From Rhizobacter sp. (lineage in GTDB: Bacteria > Pseudomonadota > Gammaproteobacteria > Burkholderiales > Burkholderiaceae_C), in the NCBI GenBank assembly GCA_025355745.1, contig JANXZA010000175.1, positions 1-52,323 of the forward strand: DNA of 52,323 nt. The letters run 5' to 3'. The notes beneath the pieces are model-generated. The model made no database searches, was not told the DNA's origin, and worked only from the letters and a program-made list of their open reading frames with translations. The first letter of the stretch is position 1, and each line of letters opens with the position of its first letter. The position numbers and the translations under genes were made by a program. Positions 43,079 through 52,323 of this stretch are shown here, in pieces.

Positions 43079-43116
43079 CTTTTGAATTGAAAGCGAGGCG
43101 ATTCCCTCTCACGCTT

Positions 43117-44853
43117 TCAGCGCGCGCGGCAAATCGCAAAGGCGTCGAGTGCGGGCTTGTATTCACTGGCCTGCACGCCCAACAGGCCGAGCACGGAATG
43201 GAACAGGTTGTCGTGCGTCAACGGCGCGTCGAGCCGGCCGGTGAGGCAAGTCTGCGCTGACCGCGCTGCCGTGCCGGCTTGCGGCGCGAGCCACAGCAGC
43301 ATCGGCACATGGATCTGCTCGCGCGGTGCCAACGCATACGGCAGGCCGTGCAAATACAGGTTGTTCTCGCCGAGCGACTCGCCGTGGTCCGACACGTAGA
43401 GCAGCGCCGCGTCATGCTCAAGCTCGCGGGTCAGCAGCCACTTCAGCGTGGCCGCCAGCACATGGTCGGTGTAGGCGATCGAGTTGTCGTAGGCGTTCAG
43501 CAGCGCCTGGTGGTCGCACTGCTGCAGTACCGCGGTCGTGCATTCGGGCTGGAACGGTTTGCGCCCGGCCGGGCTGCGCTTGAAGTAGGCCGGGCCATGG
43601 CTGCCCATCTGATGCAGCACGACGAGCACACCGCGCGCACGGGCCGCAGCGGGCAGCGCGGCGATGCGTTCATCCAGACCGACCAGCAAGGCCTCGTCCA
43701 GGCATTCGTCGTCGGGGCACAACGCTTTCGACAGTGCGGCCAGGCCCGGCGCCGGGTCGTGGGTGTCGGCGTGCGGCACCCTGTCGCACAGGCCCTTGCA
43801 GCCGGCCTGGTTGTCGATCCACAGCACTGCCATGCCGGCGCGCTGCACCAAGTCGAGCAGGCTCTCATGCTCGCGGTCGCGGGCCTCGAAGCCGGCCTTG
43901 CCGAGGTGCGAAAACATGCAGGGCAAGGACGCGGCCGTGTTCGTGCCGCACGACGTGACGTTGCGAAAGCTCAGCACGCCTTGCGATGCCAGTTCCGGGT
44001 TGGTCGGGCGGACATAGCCGTTCAACGCAAAGTGATCGGCACGCGCCGTCTCGCCGATCACCAGCACCAGCAAGGGCGGCCGCACGCCTGGCGCACGCGG
44101 CGCGATGCGGGCATCGGCGCCGATGGCCTGCGGTGGGCCGGCCGGCATCGCCTTGGCGCGCAGCGCCAGATCGACCAGCGCATAGATCGAGTTCGCCGGG
44201 TTGATCAGGTAGCGCATCGAACGGTGGTTGCGCATCGTCGCCGACAGGTCGGCGAACAGCGCGAACACCAGCAGCAGCAATGCGAACACGCAGGCGAAAA
44301 GGCCGAGCGCATCGATGCCGGCCTGGCGCGACCAGCGGGTCCCGCGCACCGGCAGCCACGCCAGCACCCCCAGCGGCAGGCCGGCCAGCAGCAGGAGGCT
44401 GCCGACAAGGCGCAGGCTCAGGAGGTCGCGCACTTCGCGCGGGTCGGTCTGCAGCACGTTGATCATCATCGTCGAGTCGATGACCACGCCATAAGCGCCC
44501 ATCAAGTGCGCGCCGAGGGCGGCTGCGATGAGCAGAACGCCGATCGCCGGCTTGATCGACCGGCGCCAGGCGAACGGCGCGAGCAGGGCAGTGCACAGCG
44601 CCGCGATCATCAGCCCGAAGCCGGCGACGAACACCGCGCCGCGCAGCGAAGCCGTCTCCGGCAGCATGGACAGCGCGCGCCACAGCGGCCAGTTCGGCAG
44701 TACCGCCACCCACAGGCCGGCCAGCACGGCCAGGGTCAGCGGGTTCCAGCCCGCACTTGCCGACGGGCTCGGAACGCTGCGGCGCGGGCTCACTGGAGCA
44801 CCTTCATGCTGCGCATTCCGGTATTCGCCCTTGGGGCGGCCCGGCGGGCTCAT
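43117..44853 (-). CDS. eptA: Lipid A phosphoethanolamine transferase (EptA-type)
   Basis: A 578-residue inner-membrane enzyme. Five hydrophobic helices fill about residues 40-215, and the periplasmic alkaline-phosphatase-like domain follows. Catalytic markers are VIGETARADHF (metal-binding Glu), SCGTNTAASLPCMFS with the threonine that takes up phosphoethanolamine, HQMGSHGP and LYVSDHGESLGE. Disulphide cysteines (CKGLCD, CPDDEC) are also present. It adds phosphoethanolamine to lipid A, lowering negative charge and polymyxin binding. The start is uncertain: ATG 44853 is used, but GTG 44793 has AAGG upstream and gives 558 residues, closer to the family norm. It lies 10 bases after dnaJ in the same direction. 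Confidence 0.93.
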   Translation of the reverse strand: MSPPGRPKGEYRNAQHEGAPVSPRRSVPSPSASAGWNPLTLAVLAGLWVAVLPNWPLWRALSMLPETASLRGAVFVAGFGLMIAALCTALLAPFAWRRSIKPAIGVLLIAAALGAHLMGAYGVVIDSTMMINVLQTDPREVRDLLSLRLVGSLLLLAGLPLGVLAWLPVRGTRWSRQAGIDALGLFACVFALLLLVFALFADLSATMRNHRSMRYLINPANSIYALVDLALRAKAMPAGPPQAIGADARIAPRAPGVRPPLLVLVIGETARADHFALNGYVRPTNPELASQGVLSFRNVTSCGTNTAASLPCMFSHLGKAGFEARDREHESLLDLVQRAGMAVLWIDNQAGCKGLCDRVPHADTHDPAPGLAALSKALCPDDECLDEALLVGLDERIAALPAAARARGVLVVLHQMGSHGPAYFKRSPAGRKPFQPECTTAVLQQCDHQALLNAYDNSIAYTDHVLAATLKWLLTRELEHDAALLYVSDHGESLGENNLYLHGLPYALAPREQIHVPMLLWLAPQAGTAARSAQTCLTGRLDAPLTHDNLFHSVLGLLGVQASEYKPALDAFAICRAR

Positions 44854-44863
44854 ACGCCGCCAC

Positions 44864-46015
44864 TCACTTGAACAGGTCTTTGACCCGGTCGCCCCAGCTC
44901 TTGGTCGTTGGCGAATGCCGGTCGCCGGACTTGCGGAACGCTTCGTCGAGTTCCTTCATCAGCTTGCGCTGGTGCTCGGTGAGCTTGATCGGCGTCTCGA
45001 CGCTGACATGGCAGTACAGGTCGCCCGGGTAGCTCGACCGCACGCCCTTGATGCCCTTGCCGCGCAGCCGGAAGGTCTTGCCGTGCTGCGTGCCTTCGGG
45101 CAGGTCGATCTCGGCCTTGCCGCCGAGCGTGGGCACCTCGATGTCGCCACCCAGCGCGGCCGTGGTCAGGCCGACCGGGATCGTGCAGTGCAGGTCGTCG
45201 CCGTCGCGCTCGAAGATCTCGTGCGCCTTGATGCGGATCTCGATGTACAGGTCGCCCGCCGGGCCGCCGTTCGTGCCCGGCTCGCCGTTGCCGCTGGAGC
45301 GGATGCGCATGCCTTCGTTGATGCCGGCCGGGATCTTCACCTCCAGCGTCTTGTTCTTCTTGATCCGGCCCTGGCCGCTGCAGGTGGTGCAGGGCTCGGG
45401 GATGATCTTGCCGGTGCCGTGGCAATGCGGGCAGGTCTGCTGGATGCTGAAGAAACCCTGGCGCATGTGGACCGTGCCCTGGCCATTGCAAGTGGTGCAG
45501 GTCTTCGGGCTGGTGCCAGGCTTGGCGCCGCTGCCCTTGCAGGTCTCGCAGGCCTCGTAGGCAGGGATGCGGATCTGCGACTCCTTGCCGTGCGCCGCCT
45601 CTTCCAGCGTGATCTCCATTGCGTAGCTCAGGTCGGCGCCGCGAAACACCTGTTGGCCGCCGCCACGCCGCTGGCCGGCCGCACCGCCGGCACCCCCGAA
45701 GATGTCGCCGAAGATGTCGCCGAAGGCCTCGGCGAAACCGCCCATGCCCTCGCCGCCACCGGCCCCGCCGCGGCCCATGTTCGGGTCGACGCCGGCGTGG
45801 CCGTACTGATCGTAGGCGGCGCGCTTTTGGGCGTCGGTGAGCATTTCATAGGCTTCCTTGCCTTCCTTGAATTTCTCTTCCGACTTGGCCGCTGTGTCGC
45901 CCTGGTTGCGGTCCGGGTGGTGCTTCATCGCATGCTTGCGATAGGCCTTCTTGATGTCGTCTTCGCTGGCGTTCTTGGGGACGCCGAGCACCTCGTAGTA
46001 GTCACGTTTGGCCAT
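44864..46015 (-). CDS. dnaJ: Chaperone DnaJ
   Basis: A 383-residue type I J-protein. The J domain (1-70) has HPD at 33-35. A Gly/Phe-rich linker covers about 78-122. Four CxxCxGxG zinc repeats start at Cys156, Cys173, Cys195 and Cys209. The two substrate-binding beta domains follow and the chain ends [11 protein letters not shown]. DnaJ delivers unfolded proteins to DnaK and stimulates its ATPase. It is separated from dnaK by a 145-base gap with a large hairpin, so it may be made from a weakened read-through transcript. Confidence 0.98.
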   Translation of the reverse strand: MAKRDYYEVLGVPKNASEDDIKKAYRKHAMKHHPDRNQGDTAAKSEEKFKEGKEAYEMLTDAQKRAAYDQYGHAGVDPNMGRGGAGGGEGMGGFAEAFGDIFGDIFGGAGGAAGQRRGGGQQVFRGADLSYAMEITLEEAAHGKESQIRIPAYEACETCKGSGAKPGTSPKTCTTCNGQGTVHMRQGFFSIQQTCPHCHGTGKIIPEPCTTCSGQGRIKKNKTLEVKIPAGINEGMRIRSSGNGEPGTNGGPAGDLYIEIRIKAHEIFERDGDDLHCTIPVGLTTAALGGDIEVPTLGGKAEIDLPEGTQHGKTFRLRGKGIKGVRSSYPGDLYCHVSVETPIKLTEHQRKLMKELDEAFRKSGDRHSPTTKSWGDRVKDLFK

Positions 46016-46089
46016 GAGATCCAGGCTCCCGGTCTGTCGTCATTGCATCAATGAAGGGTGCGCGATTGCGCGTGCGCATCAAACACCAA

Positions 46090-46145
46090 CGCCGGTTTCA
46101 GCCGGAGCCTGCTTTGCATGAAAGCAGCTCCGCCCGAAACCGGCG
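46090..46145 (-). other. Large stem-loop between dnaK and dnaJ
   Basis: The outer arms CGCCGGTTTC (46090-46099) and GAAACCGGCG (46136-46145) pair perfectly; inside, GGAG-CC-TGCTTT pairs with AAAGCA-G-CTCC around a small loop. There is no T-run on the minus strand, so it is more like an RNA stability or processing element, or a partial terminator, than a full terminator. It would lower dnaJ relative to dnaK. Confidence 0.75.
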
Positions 46146-46160
46146 GTGGGGGCTTGAGGG

Positions 46161-48122
<1,962 letters not shown>

Positions 48123-48159
48123 TTTGAGTTGCTCCTGAGACGGGATGAAGTTGTTCTTA

Positions 48160-48187
48160 ACGTGTGGATAAGCTGTGCTGATTCAAG
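48160..48187 (-). promoter_or_regulatory. Sigma-32-like promoter of dnaK
   Basis: On the minus strand CTTGAAT (48181-48187) is followed after 13 bases by CCACACGT (48160-48167). The -35 part matches the heat-shock consensus CTTGAAA at six of seven positions; the -10 part fits CCCCATNT only in part. It would give dnaK its own heat-shock start, in addition to read-through from grpE. Confidence 0.5.
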
Positions 48188-48232
48188 CCGTGGCGGTGGA
48201 TATCCGTGGGAACAAGACCGCTGCTGCCGGCA

Positions 48233-48781
48233 TCACGAAGACGCCGTCACCGTGACCAGTGCAGGGCGCAGCACGCGGTCGGCGATGAGGTAGCCTTTTT
48301 GCAGCACTGCCACCACCGTGTTTGGGTCCTGCGCGGAGTCGGCCGGGCGCGGCACCACGCTGATCGCCTGGTGCTGATGCGGATCGAACTTCGCGCCGGC
48401 GGCGGGGTTGATTTCGAGCACCTTGTTGCGCTCCAGCGCCGACACCAGTTGGCGCAAGGTGGCGTGCACGCCTTCGAGCATCTGCTCGGGCGACGCGGCC
48501 GGCACGGCAATGGCGGCCTCCAGGCTGTCCTTCACCGGCAGCAGGCTGTCGGCGAAGCTCTCGACCGCGTACTTGCGCGCCTTCGAGATTTCGTCTTCGG
48601 CGCGGCGCCGCGTGTTCTCCGCTTCGGCCTTGGCACGCAGGTAGGCATCCGACAATTCCGCGTGGCGGGCTTCCAGTTCGGCGAAGCGCGCGGGCAGGTC
48701 GGGCGCTGGTGCGCCATCATCCGAAGCCGGCGGCGCGGCCGCAAACTCGGCGGCAAAAGGGTTGGGTTCTGGGTTCGACAT
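48233..48781 (-). CDS. grpE: Nucleotide exchange factor GrpE
   Basis: A 182-residue GrpE. A disordered N-terminal tail of about 30 residues leads into the long dimerising helix ([53 protein letters not shown], split over residues 30-85). The beta domain with [23 protein letters not shown] and [23 protein letters not shown] closes the protein. GrpE releases ADP from DnaK. It is the first gene of the grpE-dnaK-dnaJ group and has a good sigma-32 promoter directly upstream. Confidence 0.97.
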   Translation of the reverse strand: MSNPEPNPFAAEFAAAPPASDDGAPAPDLPARFAELEARHAELSDAYLRAKAEAENTRRRAEDEISKARKYAVESFADSLLPVKDSLEAAIAVPAASPEQMLEGVHATLRQLVSALERNKVLEINPAAGAKFDPHQHQAISVVPRPADSAQDPNTVVAVLQKGYLIADRVLRPALVTVTASS

Positions 48782-48808
48782 GGCAGTGGCTGAATTGAAT
48801 TACGTTTT

Positions 48809-48837
48809 ATCTGGGGCGATGGCCCTCGGAAATCAAG
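48809..48837 (-). promoter_or_regulatory. Sigma-32 (heat-shock) promoter of grpE
   Basis: On the minus strand CTTGATT (48831-48837), 14 bases, then CCCCAGAT (48809-48816), close to the sigma-32 consensus CTTGAAA-N13-15-CCCCATNT. Transcription would start about 20 bases before the grpE ATG. The rest of the 228-base gap to hslR shows nothing else. Confidence 0.75.
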
Positions 48838-49009
48838 GGGGATTTGCAATGAGCGTGCACCTTCATCGCCTTCGGCCCCGGCTTCGGTGCGACCGAGGGT
48901 GACGCGGATTCGAGCCTCGCAGCACGAGCCCGCTCCGGTTGCATCGAGCGGCCGGTATGAGTGCGGGCGACAGCTGGCAGCAAGTCGGAGACTGCGCCGC
49001 ACTGGCCAC

Positions 49010-49432
49010 TCACTCCGGTTCGGCGGTCGCGCTCCAGCGGTTCCAGTCGGCGAGTTGGCGCCGGTCGCGTTTGGTCGGGCGGCCCTGCTCGATCGCCAAG
49101 GATGGCTCGGTGTTCAGGCGCCGCTCGAGCGCCTGCTGGGTGCGCCGTTCGATGCTGTCGGGCGTCTCCTCGAACATCAGTTGAGCCACTGGCGCCGAAC
49201 CACGCTGATCGCTCGCGCCGTTGACGATGACGGTGCGCGCCACCAGCCCTTGACGAAGCTCGATCGTGTCGCCGACACGCACCTCGCGCGATGCCTTGGC
49301 AACCTGGCCATTGACGTGGACCCGGCCCTTGCCGATCTCGTCCGCGCTCAGGCCGCGGGTCTTGAAGAAGCGCGCGGCCCAAAGCCATTTGTCGAGGCGC
49401 ACCTTGGCCGTGGCGGGCGCTTCTTTTGTCAT
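49010..49432 (-). CDS. hslR: Heat-shock protein Hsp15 (S4 domain, ribosome-associated)
   Basis: A 140-residue HslR/Hsp15. The S4 RNA-binding domain covers residues 11-60: RLDKWLWAARFFKTRGLSADEI, then GRVHVNGQVAKASREVRVGDTIEL. A basic C-terminal tail (GRPTKRDRRQLADWNRW) follows, as in the family. Hsp15 binds 50S subunits that carry stalled nascent chains with tRNA and helps free them. Its position next to grpE-dnaK-dnaJ agrees with a heat-shock role. hemH lies 40 bases upstream on the same strand. Confidence 0.95.
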   Translation of the reverse strand: MTKEAPATAKVRLDKWLWAARFFKTRGLSADEIGKGRVHVNGQVAKASREVRVGDTIELRQGLVARTVIVNGASDQRGSAPVAQLMFEETPDSIERRTQQALERRLNTEPSLAIEQGRPTKRDRRQLADWNRWSATAEPE

Positions 49433-49472
49433 GCGGACATCATGCTGAGATCACGTCGCCGTCACGTCGCCA

Positions 49473-50564
49473 TCACTTCGTTGATCCGGCCGCGAGAGCG
49501 CGTTGCCGCTGTTCGTCGCGGCCGGTTGCGTCGCTCGCCAGCCCTGTCGGCCAGCCTTGCAGGTGCTGGATCGCGACCGCCGAGAGCGCGGCCAGCCACT
49601 CATGCTGGTCGTTCAGGCAGGGCAGGTAGTGGAACTCCTTGCCGCCGGCATGCAGGAAGGCTTCGCGCGCTTCCTGATCGATTTCTTCCAGCGTTTCGAG
49701 GCAGTCGGAGGTGAAGCCCGGGCACATCACATCGACCCGCTTCACGCCCTGCTGCGCCAGCGCGATCAGGGTCGGCTCGGTATAGGGTTGCAGCCACTCG
49801 GCGCGGCCGAGGCGGCTCTGGAAGGTGATGAGCATGTCGTCCTTGCCCAGGCCCAGGCGCTCGCCCAGCAGGCGTGCCGTCTTCAGGCATTCGCAGTGGT
49901 AAGGGTCACCGAGCAGCAAGGTACGCTTCGGCACGCCGTGAAAACTCAGCACCAGCTTGTCAGGCCGGCCGTGTGACTGCCAGTGGTCGGTGACGCGCCT
50001 GGCCAGCGCGGCGATGTAGCCGGCGTCGTCGTGGTAGTGGCTGACGAATCGCAGTTCGGGGGCGGTGCGCACGCGCAGTGCCCACTGGTGGACGGCGTCG
50101 TTGACGCTGGCGGTGGTGGTGGCGGAATACTGCGGGTACAGCGGCAGGATCAGGATGCGGGTTGTGCCCTGCGCCTTCAACTCATCGAGCACCGTGGCGA
50201 TGGCCGGGCTACCGTAGCGCATCGCGTAACGCACCGTGACCGGGTGGCCGCGCTCGCCGAGGTAGCCGCCCAGCAGCTTGGCCTGCTTCTCGGTCCAGAC
50301 CTTCAGCGGCGAGCCCTCGGCGGTCCAGATGCTGGCGTATTTTTTCGCCGACTTCGCCGGCCGCACCCGCAGGATCACGCCATGCAGGATCAGCAGCCAC
50401 AAGGGGCGCGGGATCTCGACGACGCGCTCGTCGCTGAGGAACTCGGCCAGGTAGCGGCGCACGGCGGCCGGTGTGGGCGCTTCAGGCGTGCCCAGGTAGC
50501 ACAGCAGCACGGCGGTGCGCGCGGGGCTGCCGTGTTGGTAGGCGGGCTCGGGTGCAAAGCTCAT
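49473..50564 (-). CDS. hemH: Ferrochelatase
   Basis: A 363-residue HemH that inserts iron into protoporphyrin IX, the last step of heme synthesis, at the inner membrane face. Family segments are [27 protein letters not shown] near the N terminus, [39 protein letters not shown] with the metal-site histidine, [18 protein letters not shown] and [19 protein letters not shown]. Its start overlaps the end of the upstream cyclase-FHA gene by four bases, so the two are coupled in one transcript. Confidence 0.97.
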   Translation of the reverse strand: MSFAPEPAYQHGSPARTAVLLCYLGTPEAPTPAAVRRYLAEFLSDERVVEIPRPLWLLILHGVILRVRPAKSAKKYASIWTAEGSPLKVWTEKQAKLLGGYLGERGHPVTVRYAMRYGSPAIATVLDELKAQGTTRILILPLYPQYSATTTASVNDAVHQWALRVRTAPELRFVSHYHDDAGYIAALARRVTDHWQSHGRPDKLVLSFHGVPKRTLLLGDPYHCECLKTARLLGERLGLGKDDMLITFQSRLGRAEWLQPYTEPTLIALAQQGVKRVDVMCPGFTSDCLETLEEIDQEAREAFLHAGGKEFHYLPCLNDQHEWLAALSAVAIQHLQGWPTGLASDATGRDEQRQRALAAGSTK

Positions 50565-51535
50565 GGCTTCTTCAGCTCGAAGCCGGCTTCGTCCTCACGC
50601 TGCGTGTCGGCGAATTTCATGATCTCGAAGCGTACCGTCGGGCTGCCCGCGTCCGAGGGCGGCGTGCCCAGGCCGATCACGCCGCTGCCATGCAAGGTGC
50701 AGTTGCCGCGCCGCAGGCTGATGATTTCCGGGTCGTGGTCGAAGCGCACATAGGTTCCGTTGTAACTCAGGTCGGTGAGCTGGAAGGTGCCGCCGTGCCA
50801 GGCCACCCGGGCGTGCGAGCGCGACACCCGTTTGTCATCGATGATGTAGGTGGCCTGTGGGCTGCGCCCGAGCACCAGCGGCAGGCTGGTGCCGGCATAG
50901 ATGCGATTGCGGTCCATCCAGATCAGGCGGATACCTTCGGGTTCGGGTGGCGGCGCAATGTCCCCGAACGCCGTGGCGGCGGTGTCGCCGAAGCGGCGTG
51001 TGGCCTCGAGCAAGTGCACATGCACCGGCTCAACGCGGCCGCGCAGCTGCAGCCGATCGAGGTTGCGAAAGCGCAGCTGCTCGGCATCGGCCAGACCGTC
51101 GAGCACGCCGGCCGTGACCAGGGTCTCGTTGTCACCGGCATGGTCGAGCAGGCGTGCCGCCACATTCACGGCATCGCCGAACACATCGCCCGACATCTCG
51201 ACCACCTCGCCGTGCGCCAGCCCAACCTGCAACTTGAGCGGTACCGAAAGTGCGGGGTTCGATGTGCCGCTCGATGCGGGTGCGCCAATGCGTTCGAGCG
51301 ATTCGTGCATTTCGTCGGCCGCCGCAACGGCCGATGCGGGCGCATCGAACATCGCCATCAGCCCGTCGCCCAGCGTCTTGACGACACGCCCGTGGTGATT
51401 TGCGACGATGCGCGCCAACAGCGCCACACTTTGCGTGACGACGGCCGTGGCATCGGTGTTGCCCAGCGTCTCGTACATCGAAGTGCTGCCGCGCAGGTCG
51501 GCGAACAGCACCGTGCACTCGACCACGCGTGTCAT
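50561..51535 (-). CDS. Class III adenylate/guanylate cyclase with C-terminal FHA domain
   Basis: A 324-residue two-domain signalling protein. The class III cyclase domain (residues 1-180) shows the metal aspartates Asp13 ([10 protein letters not shown]) and Asp57 ([10 protein letters not shown]), a lysine at 53 in the base-selecting position, and [12 protein letters not shown] with Asp121, Asn124 and Arg128, so all key residues for a Lys/Asp-type adenylate cyclase are present. A short linker leads to an FHA domain (about 215-300) with GRS (223-225), SRSH (238-241) and NGT (259-261), which binds phosphothreonine. Output may thus depend on a Ser/Thr kinase. It overlaps hemH by four bases and follows rpoD on the same strand. 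Confidence 0.92.
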   Translation of the reverse strand: MTRVVECTVLFADLRGSTSMYETLGNTDATAVVTQSVALLARIVANHHGRVVKTLGDGLMAMFDAPASAVAAADEMHESLERIGAPASSGTSNPALSVPLKLQVGLAHGEVVEMSGDVFGDAVNVAARLLDHAGDNETLVTAGVLDGLADAEQLRFRNLDRLQLRGRVEPVHVHLLEATRRFGDTAATAFGDIAPPPEPEGIRLIWMDRNRIYAGTSLPLVLGRSPQATYIIDDKRVSRSHARVAWHGGTFQLTDLSYNGTYVRFDHDPEIISLRRGNCTLHGSGVIGLGTPPSDAGSPTVRFEIMKFADTQREDEAGFELKKP

Positions 51536-51584
51536 TCGCCGACCTTCGCTGTCTCGGGACCCTGATCCGGCGCCGGCGCGCCGA

Positions 51585-52220
<636 letters not shown>

Positions 52221-52235
<15 letters not shown>

Positions 52236-52323
52236 AAGAAGCTGATGGACCAGCAGGCCAAGGCGGTGGTGCCGCTCGACGACCTGAAGCGCATCAACAA
52301 GCGCATGAACGAAGGCGAGAAAG
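52221..52323 (+). pseudogene. Inverted upstream fragment of rpoD (region before 2.1)
   Basis: Read on the plus strand this gives [20 protein letters not shown] followed by [14 protein letters not shown], the stretch of RpoD that normally lies about 40 residues before the [16 protein letters not shown] segment, but here in opposite orientation to the rest of the gene. The two pieces share the palindromic GAGCTGCAG/CTGCAG at 52227-52235. The frame is open to the window edge. It is either the edge of a true inversion or a fold-back (chimeric) assembly joint; the second is more likely, since rpoD is essential. Confidence 0.8.

Overview
The window is GC-rich chromosomal DNA from a betaproteobacterium, most likely a Burkholderiales member of the Rubrivivax/Leptothrix/Methylibium/Comamonadaceae type. 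The basis is the family-level look of the proteins, the TAGAAT-type -10 boxes, the Burkholderiales-like pairing of cysS with two cyclophilin genes and the grpE-dnaK-dnaJ block; the genus cannot be fixed from sequence alone. No insertion sequence, prophage, rRNA or CRISPR array was seen.

Layout. 1-1.3 kb: 3' end of a LysM protein, a dispersed hairpin repeat and an alpha/beta hydrolase. 1.4-8.8 kb: a tightly overlapping run vapB-vapC-jetA-jetB-jetC-jetD, that is, a VapBC toxin-antitoxin pair joined without a gap to a complete type I Wadjet (anti-plasmid SMC) system. 8.8-12.6 kb: TPR lipoprotein, DUF1275 membrane protein and an orphan amino-acid-type binding protein. 12.7-26.2 kb: housekeeping genes (cold-shock protein, clpS-clpA, mtfA, lpxH, two cyclophilins, a TPR protein, cysS, an AlkA-type glycosylase, accA, a DUF302 protein, tilS, lysC, tRNA-Ser). 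26.3-28.8 kb: a decayed DUF1501 remnant, a DJ-1/PfpI protein and a semialdehyde dehydrogenase.

28.8-40.2 kb is a catabolic island. A leftward block (TetR regulator, VOC protein, 2,6-dihydroxypyridine-hydroxylase-like FAD monooxygenase, Tat-exported binding protein, LivHMGF transporter) faces a rightward three-subunit molybdenum hydroxylase (FAD, 2Fe-2S and molybdopterin subunits). Between them lie two matching operator-like sites. The arrangement suggests regulated uptake, hydroxylation and further oxidation of an aromatic or N-heteroaromatic acid; the substrate is unknown.

40-43 kb: an S1/P1-type nuclease that overlaps the end of the hydroxylase gene tail to tail, a small broken-looking ORF and a radical SAM (spore-photolyase-like) gene with a LexA box over an apparently leaderless promoter. 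43-51.5 kb: eptA, dnaJ, dnaK, grpE (with sigma-32-like promoters), hslR, hemH and a cyclase-FHA protein. The window ends in rpoD, whose 3' part is on the minus strand while an upstream part of the same protein reads on the plus strand: an inversion or a fold-back assembly joint.

Several genes here (mtfA, lpxH, the FAD monooxygenase, the hydroxylase FAD and large subunits) carry short in-frame tandem repeats of 6 or 12 bp, an unusual shared trait of this chromosome segment.
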